Notes: generated from the letters alone by a model not told the origin. DNA of 64,000 nt from Mycolicibacterium komanii (GCF_001050035.1 NZ_CVTA01000011.1:434001-498000); one strand, 5' to 3'; positions 8,874-17,591 are shown, numbered from the stretch's first letter. Numbers and translations: made by a program.

Positions 8874-9839
8874 TCAACCTCCGAAACCTAGCGTCATCTG
8901 CCCGCCGTGCGGCTCGTCAACGCGCAGCGCGGGAGCCGCAGAGTCATCGAAATACCCTTGAAGATAAGAAAGTTCGGATAAATCGTCCGCGCCTCTCTCG
9001 ATCAGCGCCTTGTTGCCGGGGCCACTGCCGGCGCCGTTCCAGACTGCCACGCGGCCGTAGTTGTGCTTGAGCGCTTCCACTGCGCCTGCCCACGTCCCGC
9101 CGGTCTCCAGATCGCTGGCCACGACGAGCGTGACCCGGGACAGGCCGTAGATGACCTTGTTGCGATCCATCGCGTTGCCCACGGAGAACGGTGCACTGGG
9201 AGTGAACGGTGTGAGGAGGCAGATGCGTCCTTTGGTCACACCCTGGCGGGTGCCACGCCGGGTGATCGCGCGCTCCAACGAATCCGCCGGCAACCCGACT
9301 ACCTGGCCGCCCGCCTCGAAGGCGGCGTTCATCGCGTCCCGGTCGACGCCACGCGCAGCCCCGGACACGATCGGCAACCCTGCCCGGACGGCACACTCAC
9401 CAATTTCTCGAGCCACCTGTGCCCCCTCCTCTGACACGCTCCTGGAACCGACGACACCCACCCCGTCCGTTCCGAGTAGCGAAATGTCACCGACGCCGTG
9501 GAGTACAGGTGGCGCCGCGTCGCGCAGTCGGCCACGGAGTCGCTCCGGGTAGTCCTCGCCGACGCCGGTGACGGTCCAGATCCCGGAGTGGTCCAGCTTC
9601 TCCAGTGCCATCGCCAGCCCGGCCGCACGGTCGAACAACCGGGCAATTCGATCGGCGTCTTCGCCGGTAACCGCCGAGTCTGCGGCGATCTCCGTCGCGG
9701 TCCTTCCGTGCAGGACAGACGGCTCGACTTTGCGGCGCAGTGCCCAGAACTCGCGAGCGGACAGGGGCTTCGCCTCCGACTCGGTCAAGCGGCTGGTCAG
9801 GGCCAGCACCGCCAAGTCCCGTTCGTCGAGCATCGTCAT
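8874..9839 (-). CDS. dprA: Atypical DprA-family (SLOG/Rossmann) DNA-processing protein
   Basis: A 321-residue protein. DprA binds single-stranded DNA and loads RecA in transformation; SLOG-fold relatives also act as nucleotide sensors in immunity. The Rossmann core is visible: VVGSRSVSEEG near residue 130, SGAARGVDRDAM near 160, and NAMDRNKVIYGLS near 220. The usual SGSLITA segment is replaced by GGTWAGA and the FPxRNR region by SVGNAMDRNK, so it belongs to a divergent clade rather than housekeeping DprA. The ATG overlaps the stop of the RecQ-phosphoribosyltransferase gene by 4 bp, so the two are coupled. The N-terminal 80 residues are helical. The coupling suggests joint work on DNA ends or on a nucleotide signal. 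Confidence 0.85.
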   Translation of the reverse strand: MTMLDERDLAVLALTSRLTESEAKPLSAREFWALRRKVEPSVLHGRTATEIAADSAVTGEDADRIARLFDRAAGLAMALEKLDHSGIWTVTGVGEDYPERLRGRLRDAAPPVLHGVGDISLLGTDGVGVVGSRSVSEEGAQVAREIGECAVRAGLPIVSGAARGVDRDAMNAAFEAGGQVVGLPADSLERAITRRGTRQGVTKGRICLLTPFTPSAPFSVGNAMDRNKVIYGLSRVTLVVASDLETGGTWAGAVEALKHNYGRVAVWNGAGSGPGNKALIERGADDLSELSYLQGYFDDSAAPALRVDEPHGGQMTLGFGG

Positions 9840-11884
9840 CCCTTTATCTTCCCCACCGCGAATGGGTACACCGCGCTGCTACCGGAGGAAAGCAAGAGGT
9901 CGCCCAGTACCGTCATTGTCCACCTCGAGTCGACAATGTCATCGACCAGCAGCACCGGCCCGTACGGCGTGTTTCCGCGGACACCGAACACCCCGTCGAC
10001 ATTGCGCAGCTGTTGCGCGCTGTTCTCCCGCGTCTTTTGGGGAGCGTTTTGTCGCAGCTTGACCAAGCAGTCCGACAAGCGGATGCCAAGGCGTGCCGAA
10101 AGCCGGCGCGCGAAGTCCGCCACCAGCGTGCGATTGGGATCGAGGGTAGGTACGAACACCACCGTGCCGTCGAAGCCCGGTAACCACCCACGGATCAGTT
10201 CGGCCGCCGCGTCGACAAGTTCATCACTCAGCAGGCCACCACTTCGCTTGTTGTCGAGCAGCTGATCACCCCACCCTGGATCGGTGAGATAGCACAAGGC
10301 GCGGCCCGGCTCGAGGAGGTTGGTGATCCTGCCCCGGCGATGGCCCACCCACTGCCGTCGCGGTTCGATGGTGATCGGCCGTTTCCTGATGAAGCTCAGC
10401 GCTTGGCCGACCAGGCTCGCATCCATCATGCGGTCATAGCGCTTGCCCGTGCAGTTGTCGCACCGCCCGCAGTCATGGACTTCGGTGTCGTCCAACTCGT
10501 TCCGCAGGAACGCCATACGACATTGTGTCGTCGTCGTGTAATCGCGCATCGCCTGGTGCTCTGCGAGGCGTGCCTTCCTTACCCGTTCGATCCTCGCCGT
10601 ATCGAAGGACCACGTGCGCAGCGTGCGGCGGTATCTTGACCGTTCCTTCTCCACGGCACCTTCGACATCGAGCACCTTGAGCAGCCCGGTGATCCGGGAG
10701 GCGGGCATGTTGACATTCACCTCGATGTCGCGCTGACTGACCCAGTCCGCCTCTGCCTCAAGGTATTCGACCACCTGCTCGGCGTGCCATTGGACAGGCA
10801 AGCCGTGATCGAGGAAGTACTGCCAGATGTCCTCGTCTCGTTCGCTCCAGAGCAGGACCACTTCGGCGTGGGCCACGGCGCGGCCCGCACGGCCCACCTG
10901 CTGGTAGTACGCCACGGGGGAGTCGGGGGACTGGAAGTGGATGACGAAGGAAAGGTCGGGCTTGTCGAAACCCATGCCGAGCGCTGACGTGGCGGCAATC
11001 ACCTTGACTTCGTTTGCCTTGAGTTGCCGTTCAATCTCCATCCGTTGTTCGGGGTCGGTGTCGCCGGAATAGGCCGCGGCGCGAATACCCCGGGACTTCA
11101 ACCAATCCGCCACCCGCGCGGTATCGGCGACGGTGAGGCAGTAGACGATTCCCGAACCTTCCATGCGCGGGATCCACTGAGCCAGCCACGCCAGCCGCTC
11201 TACAACGGTGGGGATCTTGACGGAATGCAGCGACAAGCTCTCCCGGTCGAGGGAGCCTCGGATGACTTCGAGGTCGGCACCGAGTTGGTGGCGGACATCT
11301 TCGATGACACGGTCGTTGGCGGTCGCCGTGGTACACAGCACCGGCACCCCGGCGCGCATGAGCTCGAGCACCCGAACCAGGCGGCGGTAATCCGGCCGGA
11401 AGTCGTGGCCCCAGTCGCTGATGCAGTGAGCCTCGTCGATGACGAGAAGACCGGCGCTGCGACTGAGCGGTCCGAGGAGCCTGTCCCGGAAGTCGGGATT
11501 GTTGAACCGCTCAGGCGAGACAAGCAGGAGGTCGACCAACCCGGTGAGCAGGTCCCGCTCGATACGGTCCCAGTCGTCGGTATTGCTGCTGTTGATCGTC
11601 ACTGCGTGCAAGTGCAGGCGTGAGGCCGCCTGGATCTGGTCGCGCATCAGCGCCAGCAACGGCGAAACGATGATGGTGGTCCCCGCACCTCGGTCCCGCA
11701 GCAGTCGTGTGGCCACGAAGTAGACCGCGCTCTTGCCCCACCCTGTGCGCTGCACGACGAGCAGTCGGCTGCGCTGCTGCACCAACGCCTCGATGGCCTC
11801 CAGCTGGCCGTCGCGGAACGCGGCTGTAGGGCCCAGAGCCCGTCGTAGGACGGCCGACGCCTCCTCCTCAAAGTTGGTGCTCAC
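9836..11884 (-). CDS. recQ: RecQ-family DNA helicase fused to a C-terminal phosphoribosyltransferase domain
   Basis: A 682-residue fusion starting at GTG 11884, chosen because GGGGAGG lies 9 bases upstream; an upstream start at 12013 lacks this. RecQ motifs: Walker A QRTGWGKSAV, motif II VIDEAHCISDWGHDFR, helicase C VIHFQSPDSPVAYYQQVGRA and a zinc site (Cys in QCRMAF, then CGRCDNC). The last 180 residues contain the PRPP-binding signature VLLVDDIVDSRWT, typical of type I phosphoribosyltransferases. No clear HRDC domain is seen. This fusion is common in Actinobacteria; what the transferase domain does to DNA or nucleotides is not known to me. It is followed immediately by dprA (4-bp overlap) and diverges from the MazG/RAD50-like/HEPN genes. 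Confidence 0.9.
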   Translation of the reverse strand: MSTNFEEEASAVLRRALGPTAAFRDGQLEAIEALVQQRSRLLVVQRTGWGKSAVYFVATRLLRDRGAGTTIIVSPLLALMRDQIQAASRLHLHAVTINSSNTDDWDRIERDLLTGLVDLLLVSPERFNNPDFRDRLLGPLSRSAGLLVIDEAHCISDWGHDFRPDYRRLVRVLELMRAGVPVLCTTATANDRVIEDVRHQLGADLEVIRGSLDRESLSLHSVKIPTVVERLAWLAQWIPRMEGSGIVYCLTVADTARVADWLKSRGIRAAAYSGDTDPEQRMEIERQLKANEVKVIAATSALGMGFDKPDLSFVIHFQSPDSPVAYYQQVGRAGRAVAHAEVVLLWSERDEDIWQYFLDHGLPVQWHAEQVVEYLEAEADWVSQRDIEVNVNMPASRITGLLKVLDVEGAVEKERSRYRRTLRTWSFDTARIERVRKARLAEHQAMRDYTTTTQCRMAFLRNELDDTEVHDCGRCDNCTGKRYDRMMDASLVGQALSFIRKRPITIEPRRQWVGHRRGRITNLLEPGRALCYLTDPGWGDQLLDNKRSGGLLSDELVDAAAELIRGWLPGFDGTVVFVPTLDPNRTLVADFARRLSARLGIRLSDCLVKLRQNAPQKTRENSAQQLRNVDGVFGVRGNTPYGPVLLVDDIVDSRWTMTVLGDLLLSSGSSAVYPFAVGKIKG

Positions 11885-12043
11885 AGTCGTATGCCTCCCC
11901 GCATCTTTGCTGGGCGCGAGCTTAGCCAGATAGGCAGACACATTCAGAAAGCTCTGTTCCAGCGCGGCAGGAAGCTGATGTCCAACCGCTCGACGCGCTT
12001 GTAACCCGACCACGTCGGCACGCCAGCGGACTGACCCCGGTAT

Positions 12044-12358
12044 ATGCCCCGCGCGGCTGCCGCAACGCGCTCATGCTGTGTGGGCCATTGCAGCTCCGCG
12101 GTGGCACCGAACGCCTATCGCCGTGCCCTGATGGCGAAGCTCCACGAAGAGGTCGCCGAGCTCGTAGCTGAGCAAACGACCGCGACGGTGATCGAGGAGG
12201 CGGCGGATGTTCTGAAGGTTCCTCGCGGCGATCACCACGAGCACGGCGTCACTCTCGATACCATCGGCGAGGTCGCACGAAACAAGCGGGAGAAGCGGGG
12301 AGGCTTTGCCATGCGACTGTGGCTGGACGCCATCGATCCAGATCCGGGGGACCGATGA
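12044..12358 (+). CDS. MazG/phosphoribosyl-ATP pyrophosphohydrolase-like protein, probably degraded
   Basis: About 104 residues. The middle shows the MazG-type helical NTP-pyrophosphatase pattern (KLHEEVAELV with the acidic pair, then VIEEAADVL) and the tail GVTLDTIGEVARNKREKRGGF is typical of the small actinobacterial members. The usual N-terminus (KLVRDKIP-like) is absent in frame. Around 12210-12235 the sequence reads PRGDHH where relatives have a helix; one inserted and one missing base would explain this. The stop overlaps the ATG of the RAD50-like gene (ATGA), so translation through this frame is probably still used. Start uncertain. It may be a remnant kept for coupling, or a diverged active enzyme. 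Confidence 0.5.
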   Translation: MPRAAAATRSCCVGHCSSAVAPNAYRRALMAKLHEEVAELVAEQTTATVIEEAADVLKVPRGDHHEHGVTLDTIGEVARNKREKRGGFAMRLWLDAIDPDPGDR

Positions 12359-14829
12359 CATCGACGCGTGCAGACGACGGGACGGGAAGAGGCGTCACCG
12401 ACGCCCGTCTCAAGAACTACGTCCTGGCCCGCGCCGATGAGGATGCCGGCCTCAGTGAGGAGGCCCGGCTAGTTGTCCTGGCGGCTTTGGAGGGTCCGGA
12501 CGACCTGTCTGAAGTTCTCGGCGAAGGCGACACGCGAACGGAGCTCGTCGAGGCCCTCACCACGCCCGCCGGCGCCGCCGCCGAGCCGACGGGCGCCTTC
12601 CTGACCTCGATCACCGTCGAGGGCTTCCGCGGCATCGGTCCGCAGGTCATACTGCCGCTCACGCCGGGGCCCGGCCTCACCGTCGTCGCCGGGCGCAACG
12701 GCTCCGGTAAGTCGACGCTGGCTGAGGGGTTGGAGCTCGCACTCACCGGAACCAACTCCCGCTGGAAGAACAAGCCCGCGATCTGGTCGCAGGACTGGCG
12801 CAATCTGCATGCCAGCGAGAAGTCGCAGATTCGCGTCGGCCTCGCCGAGGAAGGGTCAGGCACCGCGGTGATCGGTGTCGACTGGCCTTCCGGGGACGTC
12901 CCCGTCGACGAATGCAAGAGATGGGTTCAGCGCGCCGGCAAGAAGCAGCAAGGCAGCGCAACGCTGGGATGGGACACCGCACTAGAGATGTACCGCCCGC
13001 TCCTGAGCTACGACGAGCTGAGCGGTATCCTCGAGGGCACTCCCAGCGCGTTCTATGACCAGCTCTACAAGCTTCTCGGGCTCGAGCAGCTCAACGAGGC
13101 GATCACACGCCTCGATGTTGAGGTGAAGCAGCTGCGGCAACCTGCTGCCGACGCACGCAAGGCTCGGGATGCGCTCAAGCCGAAATTGGAGTCCCACGAG
13201 GATCCCCGCGCCGCCACGGCTCTGGGGCAGGTTCGCAAGACCAAGCCGCACCTCGATACGGTGCGATCGCTGATCACCGAGGGTTCGAACGCCGCTGTCC
13301 CGCAGGCGTGGTTGCGAGCTGAGCGACTGACCGCGCCCGAACCCGACGACATCGCGCTCAAGTGCGCGGCGTTGAGGTCCGCCGCTGAGAGTGAGCGTCA
13401 AGAGGTAGAGCGATCCGATGCCCTTGCCGCTGGCCGCGCCAAACTCCTGGAGATGGGGCTCGACTTCCATGAGCACTTCGGAGACCAAAAGTGTCCGGTC
13501 TGCGGCCATGGAAGGCTCGACGAGTCGTGGGCCGTGGCCGCACGCGCAGCACTCGAACAGGATCAGGAAGCGGCGCAGGCGCTGACCGCCGCCCGCGCGG
13601 CGACTGCGCAGGCTCGGTCGGCGGTGATGACCGCCGTGCGGGAAGTCGCCGCGCCGCCACCGGTTGACTCCGAGCTGACCAAACTGGGTGCTGCGCGCGA
13701 GGCCTACGACGCCTTCGTGAAACTGCCCGCGGACGGTGAAGCCGCTCTTGCAAATCACCTTTCAGAAACCCTCGAACCACTACGGAAGGCCTATACGGAT
13801 CTTCGTGAAGAAGCCGCGCAACTAATGCAGCTCCGTGCGGATGCCTGGGGTCCGATCGTGCTCGAGCTAGCCGAATGGGTCCGCAGGGCCGAACGGGCCG
13901 CGGAGGCGGCACCCAAGCTGAAGGTCGCCGACGAGGCACTCAAGTGGCTGCAGGGGAACGCTGGCGAATTACGCAATCAGCGAATCGCTCCACTGGCGGA
14001 AGAGGCCAAGCGGATTTGGGCGGCACTGCGGCAGGAGAGCAACGTCGATCTCGGCGAGATCCGACTCGAGGGTCAGAAGACCTCGCGTCGAGTCGTGTTG
14101 AAGGCCGATGTCGACGGGTCCGATACCGACGCGTTCGGCGTGATGAGTCAAGGTGAATTACAGGCGCTTTCACTCGCGATCTTCATCCCGCGCGCCACCT
14201 CGCCGGCAAGTCCCTTCCGGTTTCTTGTCCTCGATGACCCGATTCAAGCCATGGACCCGTCGAAGATCGACGGCTTTCTCGAGGTGCTCGTCAGGCTCGC
14301 CGAAACTCGTCAGGTCATCGTCTTCACGCATGACGACCGGCTTCCGTCGGCCATTCGTGTTTCGCGCGCTCCAGCGCGGATCGTTGAACTGACGCGAGAC
14401 GCTAAATCGGTTGTCTCGGTGACGGAGTCGACGCGCCCAGCGGACCGTCTGCTTGACGACGCCTATGCGATCGCTGTCGACGAAGCGGTTCCCGATGACA
14501 TCAAGAAGAAGGCCGTTCCGGTGCTCTGTAGAGAGGCGATCGAGGCGACGGCCTGGGACGTCTACTCGTCACGTCTCTTGACGGCTGGCCGCTCACGCGT
14601 GGAACTCGAAGAAGCATGGGGAAACGCCACCACGACAAGGTTACGAGTGGCTTTAGCCGTGGATCCGATGAACGACAACGCGATTGAGAAGTGGCTCTCT
14701 GGTGGAGCTGCGCGTCGAGCGGCGATGATGGTCGCGACCAAGGGCGCCCATACAGGTGTGAAGGAATATTCGGAGGCGGTCAAGCAGACACGTCTGGCCA
14801 CCGGTGACCTTCGGAAGCTTTCGTCGTGA
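12355..14829 (+). CDS. RAD50/SMC-like ATPase with a zinc-hook-type CPVC motif
   Basis: An 824-residue ABC-type ATPase. The start at ATG 12355 overlaps the preceding stop. An N-terminal extension of 80 residues precedes the head domain: Walker A AGRNGSGKST at 112-121. A long helical arm follows with KCPVCG at C380/C383, like the zinc hook of RAD50. The second half of the head has MSQGELQALSLAIF (signature) near 597, Walker B FLVLDDP near 623 and FTHDDRL (H-loop). A C-terminal region of about 160 residues follows the head. Such proteins sense DNA ends or odd DNA structures in several defence systems. It overlaps by 4 bp a small HEPN-like gene, which would be the natural effector or partner. Confidence 0.85.
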   Translation: MTSTRADDGTGRGVTDARLKNYVLARADEDAGLSEEARLVVLAALEGPDDLSEVLGEGDTRTELVEALTTPAGAAAEPTGAFLTSITVEGFRGIGPQVILPLTPGPGLTVVAGRNGSGKSTLAEGLELALTGTNSRWKNKPAIWSQDWRNLHASEKSQIRVGLAEEGSGTAVIGVDWPSGDVPVDECKRWVQRAGKKQQGSATLGWDTALEMYRPLLSYDELSGILEGTPSAFYDQLYKLLGLEQLNEAITRLDVEVKQLRQPAADARKARDALKPKLESHEDPRAATALGQVRKTKPHLDTVRSLITEGSNAAVPQAWLRAERLTAPEPDDIALKCAALRSAAESERQEVERSDALAAGRAKLLEMGLDFHEHFGDQKCPVCGHGRLDESWAVAARAALEQDQEAAQALTAARAATAQARSAVMTAVREVAAPPPVDSELTKLGAAREAYDAFVKLPADGEAALANHLSETLEPLRKAYTDLREEAAQLMQLRADAWGPIVLELAEWVRRAERAAEAAPKLKVADEALKWLQGNAGELRNQRIAPLAEEAKRIWAALRQESNVDLGEIRLEGQKTSRRVVLKADVDGSDTDAFGVMSQGELQALSLAIFIPRATSPASPFRFLVLDDPIQAMDPSKIDGFLEVLVRLAETRQVIVFTHDDRLPSAIRVSRAPARIVELTRDAKSVVSVTESTRPADRLLDDAYAIAVDEAVPDDIKKKAVPVLCREAIEATAWDVYSSRLLTAGRSRVELEEAWGNATTTRLRVALAVDPMNDNAIEKWLSGGAARRAAMMVATKGAHTGVKEYSEAVKQTRLATGDLRKLSS

Positions 14830-15173
14830 CTTCAGGGGCTACATTTCTTGACTACGCCGACCGGCTGCTCGACGGGAAGTACGGTCTTGACGCCCGCGGA
14901 CCACGAGTCGCCGCGCTTCTGGCGCGATCGGTTCTGGAGAATTGGATCGAGGAGCAGAGCGCGTCGTGGTCGTCGCCGTCGCTGGGGTATCCGACCACCA
15001 GGTCGAAAATCGTTGCGTTAGGCACTGTCCGGGGTACCGAAGTTGGTGAGCAGACACGACATATCTGGCATCGACTCAGCCGCGCGGTTCATCACCACGC
15101 GTACGAGCTTCAGCCGTCTGCCGCAGAGGTTCGGCAATTGGTCCGTGCGGTCCGCGATTTACAGCAGCAGTAG
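14826..15173 (+). CDS. Small HEPN-like protein coupled to the RAD50-like ATPase
   Basis: A 115-residue, all-helical-looking protein starting at GTG 14826, within the GTGA that ends the ATPase gene. The segment RLSRAVHHHAYEL contains R-x4-H, the pattern of HEPN-domain RNases, and the order of helices (ARSVLENW first, then the R/H helix, then AAEVRQLVRAVRDL) fits a HEPN or DUF4145-like fold. No assigned family is certain. Many HEPN proteins are RNases released by a sensor ATPase in abortive infection, and the tight coupling to a RAD50-like ATPase supports this reading. It could equally be a structural subunit. Confidence 0.55.
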   Translation: MTSGATFLDYADRLLDGKYGLDARGPRVAALLARSVLENWIEEQSASWSSPSLGYPTTRSKIVALGTVRGTEVGEQTRHIWHRLSRAVHHHAYELQPSAAEVRQLVRAVRDLQQQ

Positions 15174-15264
15174 GCCCGCGGGAATGTTGCTTGGTGGTCT
15201 CATCCTATTAGGCGAAGACTTTGAGAACTGTTGTGGCGCAGAGTAGTAGATTGCGAGGGTGACA

Positions 15265-15597
15265 ATGCGCTTGCTCAATTGGAGCATCGGCCATGGCGGT
15301 GGCTCACGAATCTCGACAATCTGTCGCCACATCGAATCCATCGGGCCGGACGTGCTGGCTCTAACAGAATTTCAGAACCGGAATGAAGATGCGCTGCGCG
15401 TGCTTCTTGGAGAACTCAGTTATCCGTTCATTACCACCTCAAATCCAGCGGACAATCGGAACGGGATACTCGTCGCGTCGAAGCGGAAGTTCGCCAATTC
15501 GGGCGCCGAGCATATCCCAGAGGCCCGGTCGGCACGCCATGAATCGCGATATCCGCGACAACGCAAGCATGATCGGATGGTGTGTCTAGATTCTTAA
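15265..15597 (+). pseudogene. Truncated endonuclease/exonuclease/phosphatase family gene
   Basis: The ATG at 15265 is preceded by GAGGG. The first 75 residues match the start of the EEP (DNase I-like) superfamily: MRLLNWSIGHGG with the first catalytic Asn position changed to Ser-Ile, DVLALTEFQNR with the metal-binding Glu, and NGILVASKR. After that the frame turns into basic low-complexity sequence and stops at 110 residues; full-length members run beyond 200 residues with further catalytic His and Asp. I therefore read it as a 3'-truncated gene at the edge of the defence island. Confidence 0.6.
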
Positions 15598-15736
15598 CAC
15601 GCCCCCGGCGCACCGCGACGCACCAGTTTCCTCGTGGGACCGCATCGGAGCGCGGTCACGCACCGAAGCTCGGTATCTAGGAAACTGCCCGGGTGCATCG
15701 CGATCAGCGTGTCACCCGGGCGCAGCCTGCGAAGTG

Positions 15737-16117
15737 TCAGGCGGCTTGCCGTTCGAGCTCCCTCGTCGGCTCGGCGGGCGGGACCGTCGCGGCCTTCACC
15801 AACTGCTCGTGGTTGTCCCGCACACCGCGGTAGGTCGATAGATACCGGTCAATCTGCTCACGGCGAAGCGGTTGTGCCCAGATGTTCTCACTGGGGATGT
15901 CGATACCACTGTCGTTGGACTCCGCGCGCTTGCGGGCACCGACGCGGAAACCCACCACCGCTGCCAGCATCAACACCACCATGCCGGCTCCGATGATCCC
16001 CGCCACCGCACTTTGAGCGGCCAGCGCGTAAACGAACGTCCCGAGCGCCGCGAAACTCAGCAGCAGGGACAGGTACCCCGCAGTTGTCATCGAAACGCGT
16101 CCTAGCGCCTTCGGCAC
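15737..16117 (-). CDS. Small membrane protein divergent from a TetR regulator
   Basis: A 126-residue protein starting at GTG 16117, chosen because AGAGGTG lies about 6 bases upstream. Two membrane segments, near residues 14-32 and 35-52, precede a basic stop-transfer stretch (VGARKRAE) and a soluble C-terminal half of about 70 residues with a tyrosine-containing helix (REQIDRYLSTYRGV). The family is unnamed to me but has a mycobacterial look. It shares a 106-bp intergenic region, carrying two tandem dyads, with the TetR gene; it is the likely regulated target. Confidence 0.75.
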   Translation of the reverse strand: MPKALGRVSMTTAGYLSLLLSFAALGTFVYALAAQSAVAGIIGAGMVVLMLAAVVGFRVGARKRAESNDSGIDIPSENIWAQPLRREQIDRYLSTYRGVRDNHEQLVKAATVPPAEPTRELERQAA

Positions 16118-16144
16118 TGCAATCACCTCTTTCAGATTTAGCAA

Positions 16145-16180
16145 CGCTACGCGTATCGTAGCGCTACGTTTAGTGTAGCG
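16145..16180. promoter_or_regulatory. Two tandem identical TetR-type operators
   Basis: The dyad CGCTAC-N7-GTAGCG occurs twice, at 16145-16163 and 16162-16180, with identical arms and spacing and a 17-bp period, so the copies share two bases. The array lies between divergent genes for a TetR regulator and a small membrane protein. Possible -10 hexamers in both directions (TAGCGT forward at 16176, TACACT in reverse at 16178) overlap the second dyad, so binding would block both promoters. Confidence 0.75.
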
Positions 16181-16223
16181 TCTTTCCGGTCGCCGATATT
16201 CCCGGCGCAATCAGGAGGGACCC

Positions 16224-16769
16224 ATGGCGCAGCGACGCGACGTCGACGACGCCATCGTCGACACCACTCTGGCGCTGCTGCGCACCAGCGGACCCAAGTC
16301 CGTGACCGTCGAAGCGGTGGCCGCGCGTTCGGGTATCGCGAAGACCACCATCTACCGCCGTCACCGCGACCGCCGCGACATGCTTTCTGCCGCGTTGTCG
16401 CAGATGACCTCGCCCGAACCTCTCGGCGCGCACGCCGCAGCGCCGGACCGGCTCCGCTGGCTCATCGGAGAGGCGGTCAAGGCCATCGAGGTCGGCATCG
16501 GCTTCGGCGGCCTCGCTGCCATGCTCACCGACGAGGACCCCGACTTCACCAAGCTGTTCCGGCGCATCCTGGCCAAGCAGCGAGCCGAACTGGAATCGGT
16601 GATCGATGCGGCCAAGGCCGACGGATCGTTCCGCGCCGACATCGACGGCGCCACCCTCATCGACGCCGTGGTCGGCGCGATCATCGCCGAGCGCGCTCGC
16701 GCCGGCCGCGTCGCCAGAGACTGGGAAGCGCGACTGTTCGACCTGTTCTGGCCGACCGTGCGGGCCTGA
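16224..16769 (+). CDS. TetR-family transcriptional regulator
   Basis: A 181-residue protein with AGGAGG 6 bases before ATG 16224. The N-terminal helix-turn-helix is clear at residues about 25-50 ([24 protein letters not shown]). The remainder is the helical ligand-binding and dimerisation region, ending in a WPTVRA tail common in mycobacterial members. Two tandem dyads lie 44-79 bp upstream, between this gene and the divergent membrane-protein gene, so it is probably autoregulated and represses its neighbour. The ligand is unknown. Confidence 0.9.
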   Translation: MAQRRDVDDAIVDTTLALLRTSGPKSVTVEAVAARSGIAKTTIYRRHRDRRDMLSAALSQMTSPEPLGAHAAAPDRLRWLIGEAVKAIEVGIGFGGLAAMLTDEDPDFTKLFRRILAKQRAELESVIDAAKADGSFRADIDGATLIDAVVGAIIAERARAGRVARDWEARLFDLFWPTVRA

Positions 16770-16851
16770 GCGCTGTCGCCAACCATCGACTCCGGCATGC
16801 TCAGCTGGCAGGATGACGACCAACTTGCGCTGCCTAGTCCGAGGTTCCGAT

Positions 16852-17550
16852 GTGATCAATCGTCCTGTCGCCGTTGACTTTCACTTCGACGTCATGTGTC
16901 CGTACGCGTATCAAACGTCATGCTGGATACGCGAGGTGCGTGATCTGACCGGCCTCGAGGTGAACTGGCGCTTCTTCAGCCTCGAGGAGATCAACCGTCA
17001 GGAGGGCAAGAAGCACCCGTGGGAGCGGAAATGGTCCTACGGATGGTCGATGATGCGCGTCGGCGCTCTGCTGCGCCGGCAGTCGATGGCCGACCTCGAC
17101 GCGTGGTACGCACGGGCGGCGCGGGCCCTGCACGTCGAAGGGCTCAAGCCGCACGAAAAGGCCGTCGCTCGATCCCTTTTGGAGGAGCTCGACTTCGACC
17201 CCGGGCTGGTCGACCAGGCCATCGCCGACCCGACCACCGACGACGAGGTGATGGCCGATCACCAGCGCGTCGTCGACGCCGACGGCTACGGCGTGCCGAC
17301 CCTGTTCTTTCCCGACGGCCAATGCTTGTTCGGGCCCGTACTCATCGATCCACCGACGGGCGAGGCGGCACTACGGCTGTGGGACGCCGTCGTCGCCTGG
17401 ACCGAGTTCCCGCATCTCTACGAGCTGCAGCGGCCCAAGACGCCCGCCGACCAGCAGGCCATCACCGAGACGTTCCGCCCGTACCTGGAGGCCCGGGACT
17501 GGGTGTCGATCAACCGCGGCGAGGTCGTCACGTTCGACACGCAGCGTTGA
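16852..17550 (+). CDS. DsbA-family thioredoxin-fold oxidoreductase
   Basis: A 232-residue cytoplasmic protein starting at GTG 16852; an ATG at 16813 is possible. The thioredoxin-fold motif is CPYA in [12 protein letters not shown] at residues about 14-17, so only one of the two usual active-site cysteines is present. [10 protein letters not shown] near residue 145 is the cis-proline loop of the DsbA/2-hydroxychromene-2-carboxylate isomerase group. The helical insert lies between. Such mycobacterial proteins may use mycothiol; Rv2466c is a distant example with a CPWC site. With one cysteine it may act as a transferase or isomerase rather than a disulfide oxidase. It is not clearly linked to the flanking genes. 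Confidence 0.8.
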   Translation: MINRPVAVDFHFDVMCPYAYQTSCWIREVRDLTGLEVNWRFFSLEEINRQEGKKHPWERKWSYGWSMMRVGALLRRQSMADLDAWYARAARALHVEGLKPHEKAVARSLLEELDFDPGLVDQAIADPTTDDEVMADHQRVVDADGYGVPTLFFPDGQCLFGPVLIDPPTGEAALRLWDAVVAWTEFPHLYELQRPKTPADQQAITETFRPYLEARDWVSINRGEVVTFDTQR

Positions 17551-17591
17551 GGCGCCGCCCGACGCATGTGTCGACTGAGCCGGTGCAGCGG

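Noticed and set aside
11885..12013. Longer N-terminus for the RecQ protein
   Set aside because: GTG 11884 has a strong GGGGAGG ribosome site and begins just before the conserved RecQ region; the upstream 43 codons show no similarity.
1..15600. Integrase, transposase, tRNA att site or direct repeats bounding the defence island
   Set aside because: None seen; the left end lies outside the window and the right end shows only a truncated nuclease gene.
15687..15736. Short stretch resembling a prfC segment encoding RPGDTL
   Set aside because: About 40 bp of similarity in a GC-rich, common codon pattern; flanking bases do not match prfC, so chance is likely.
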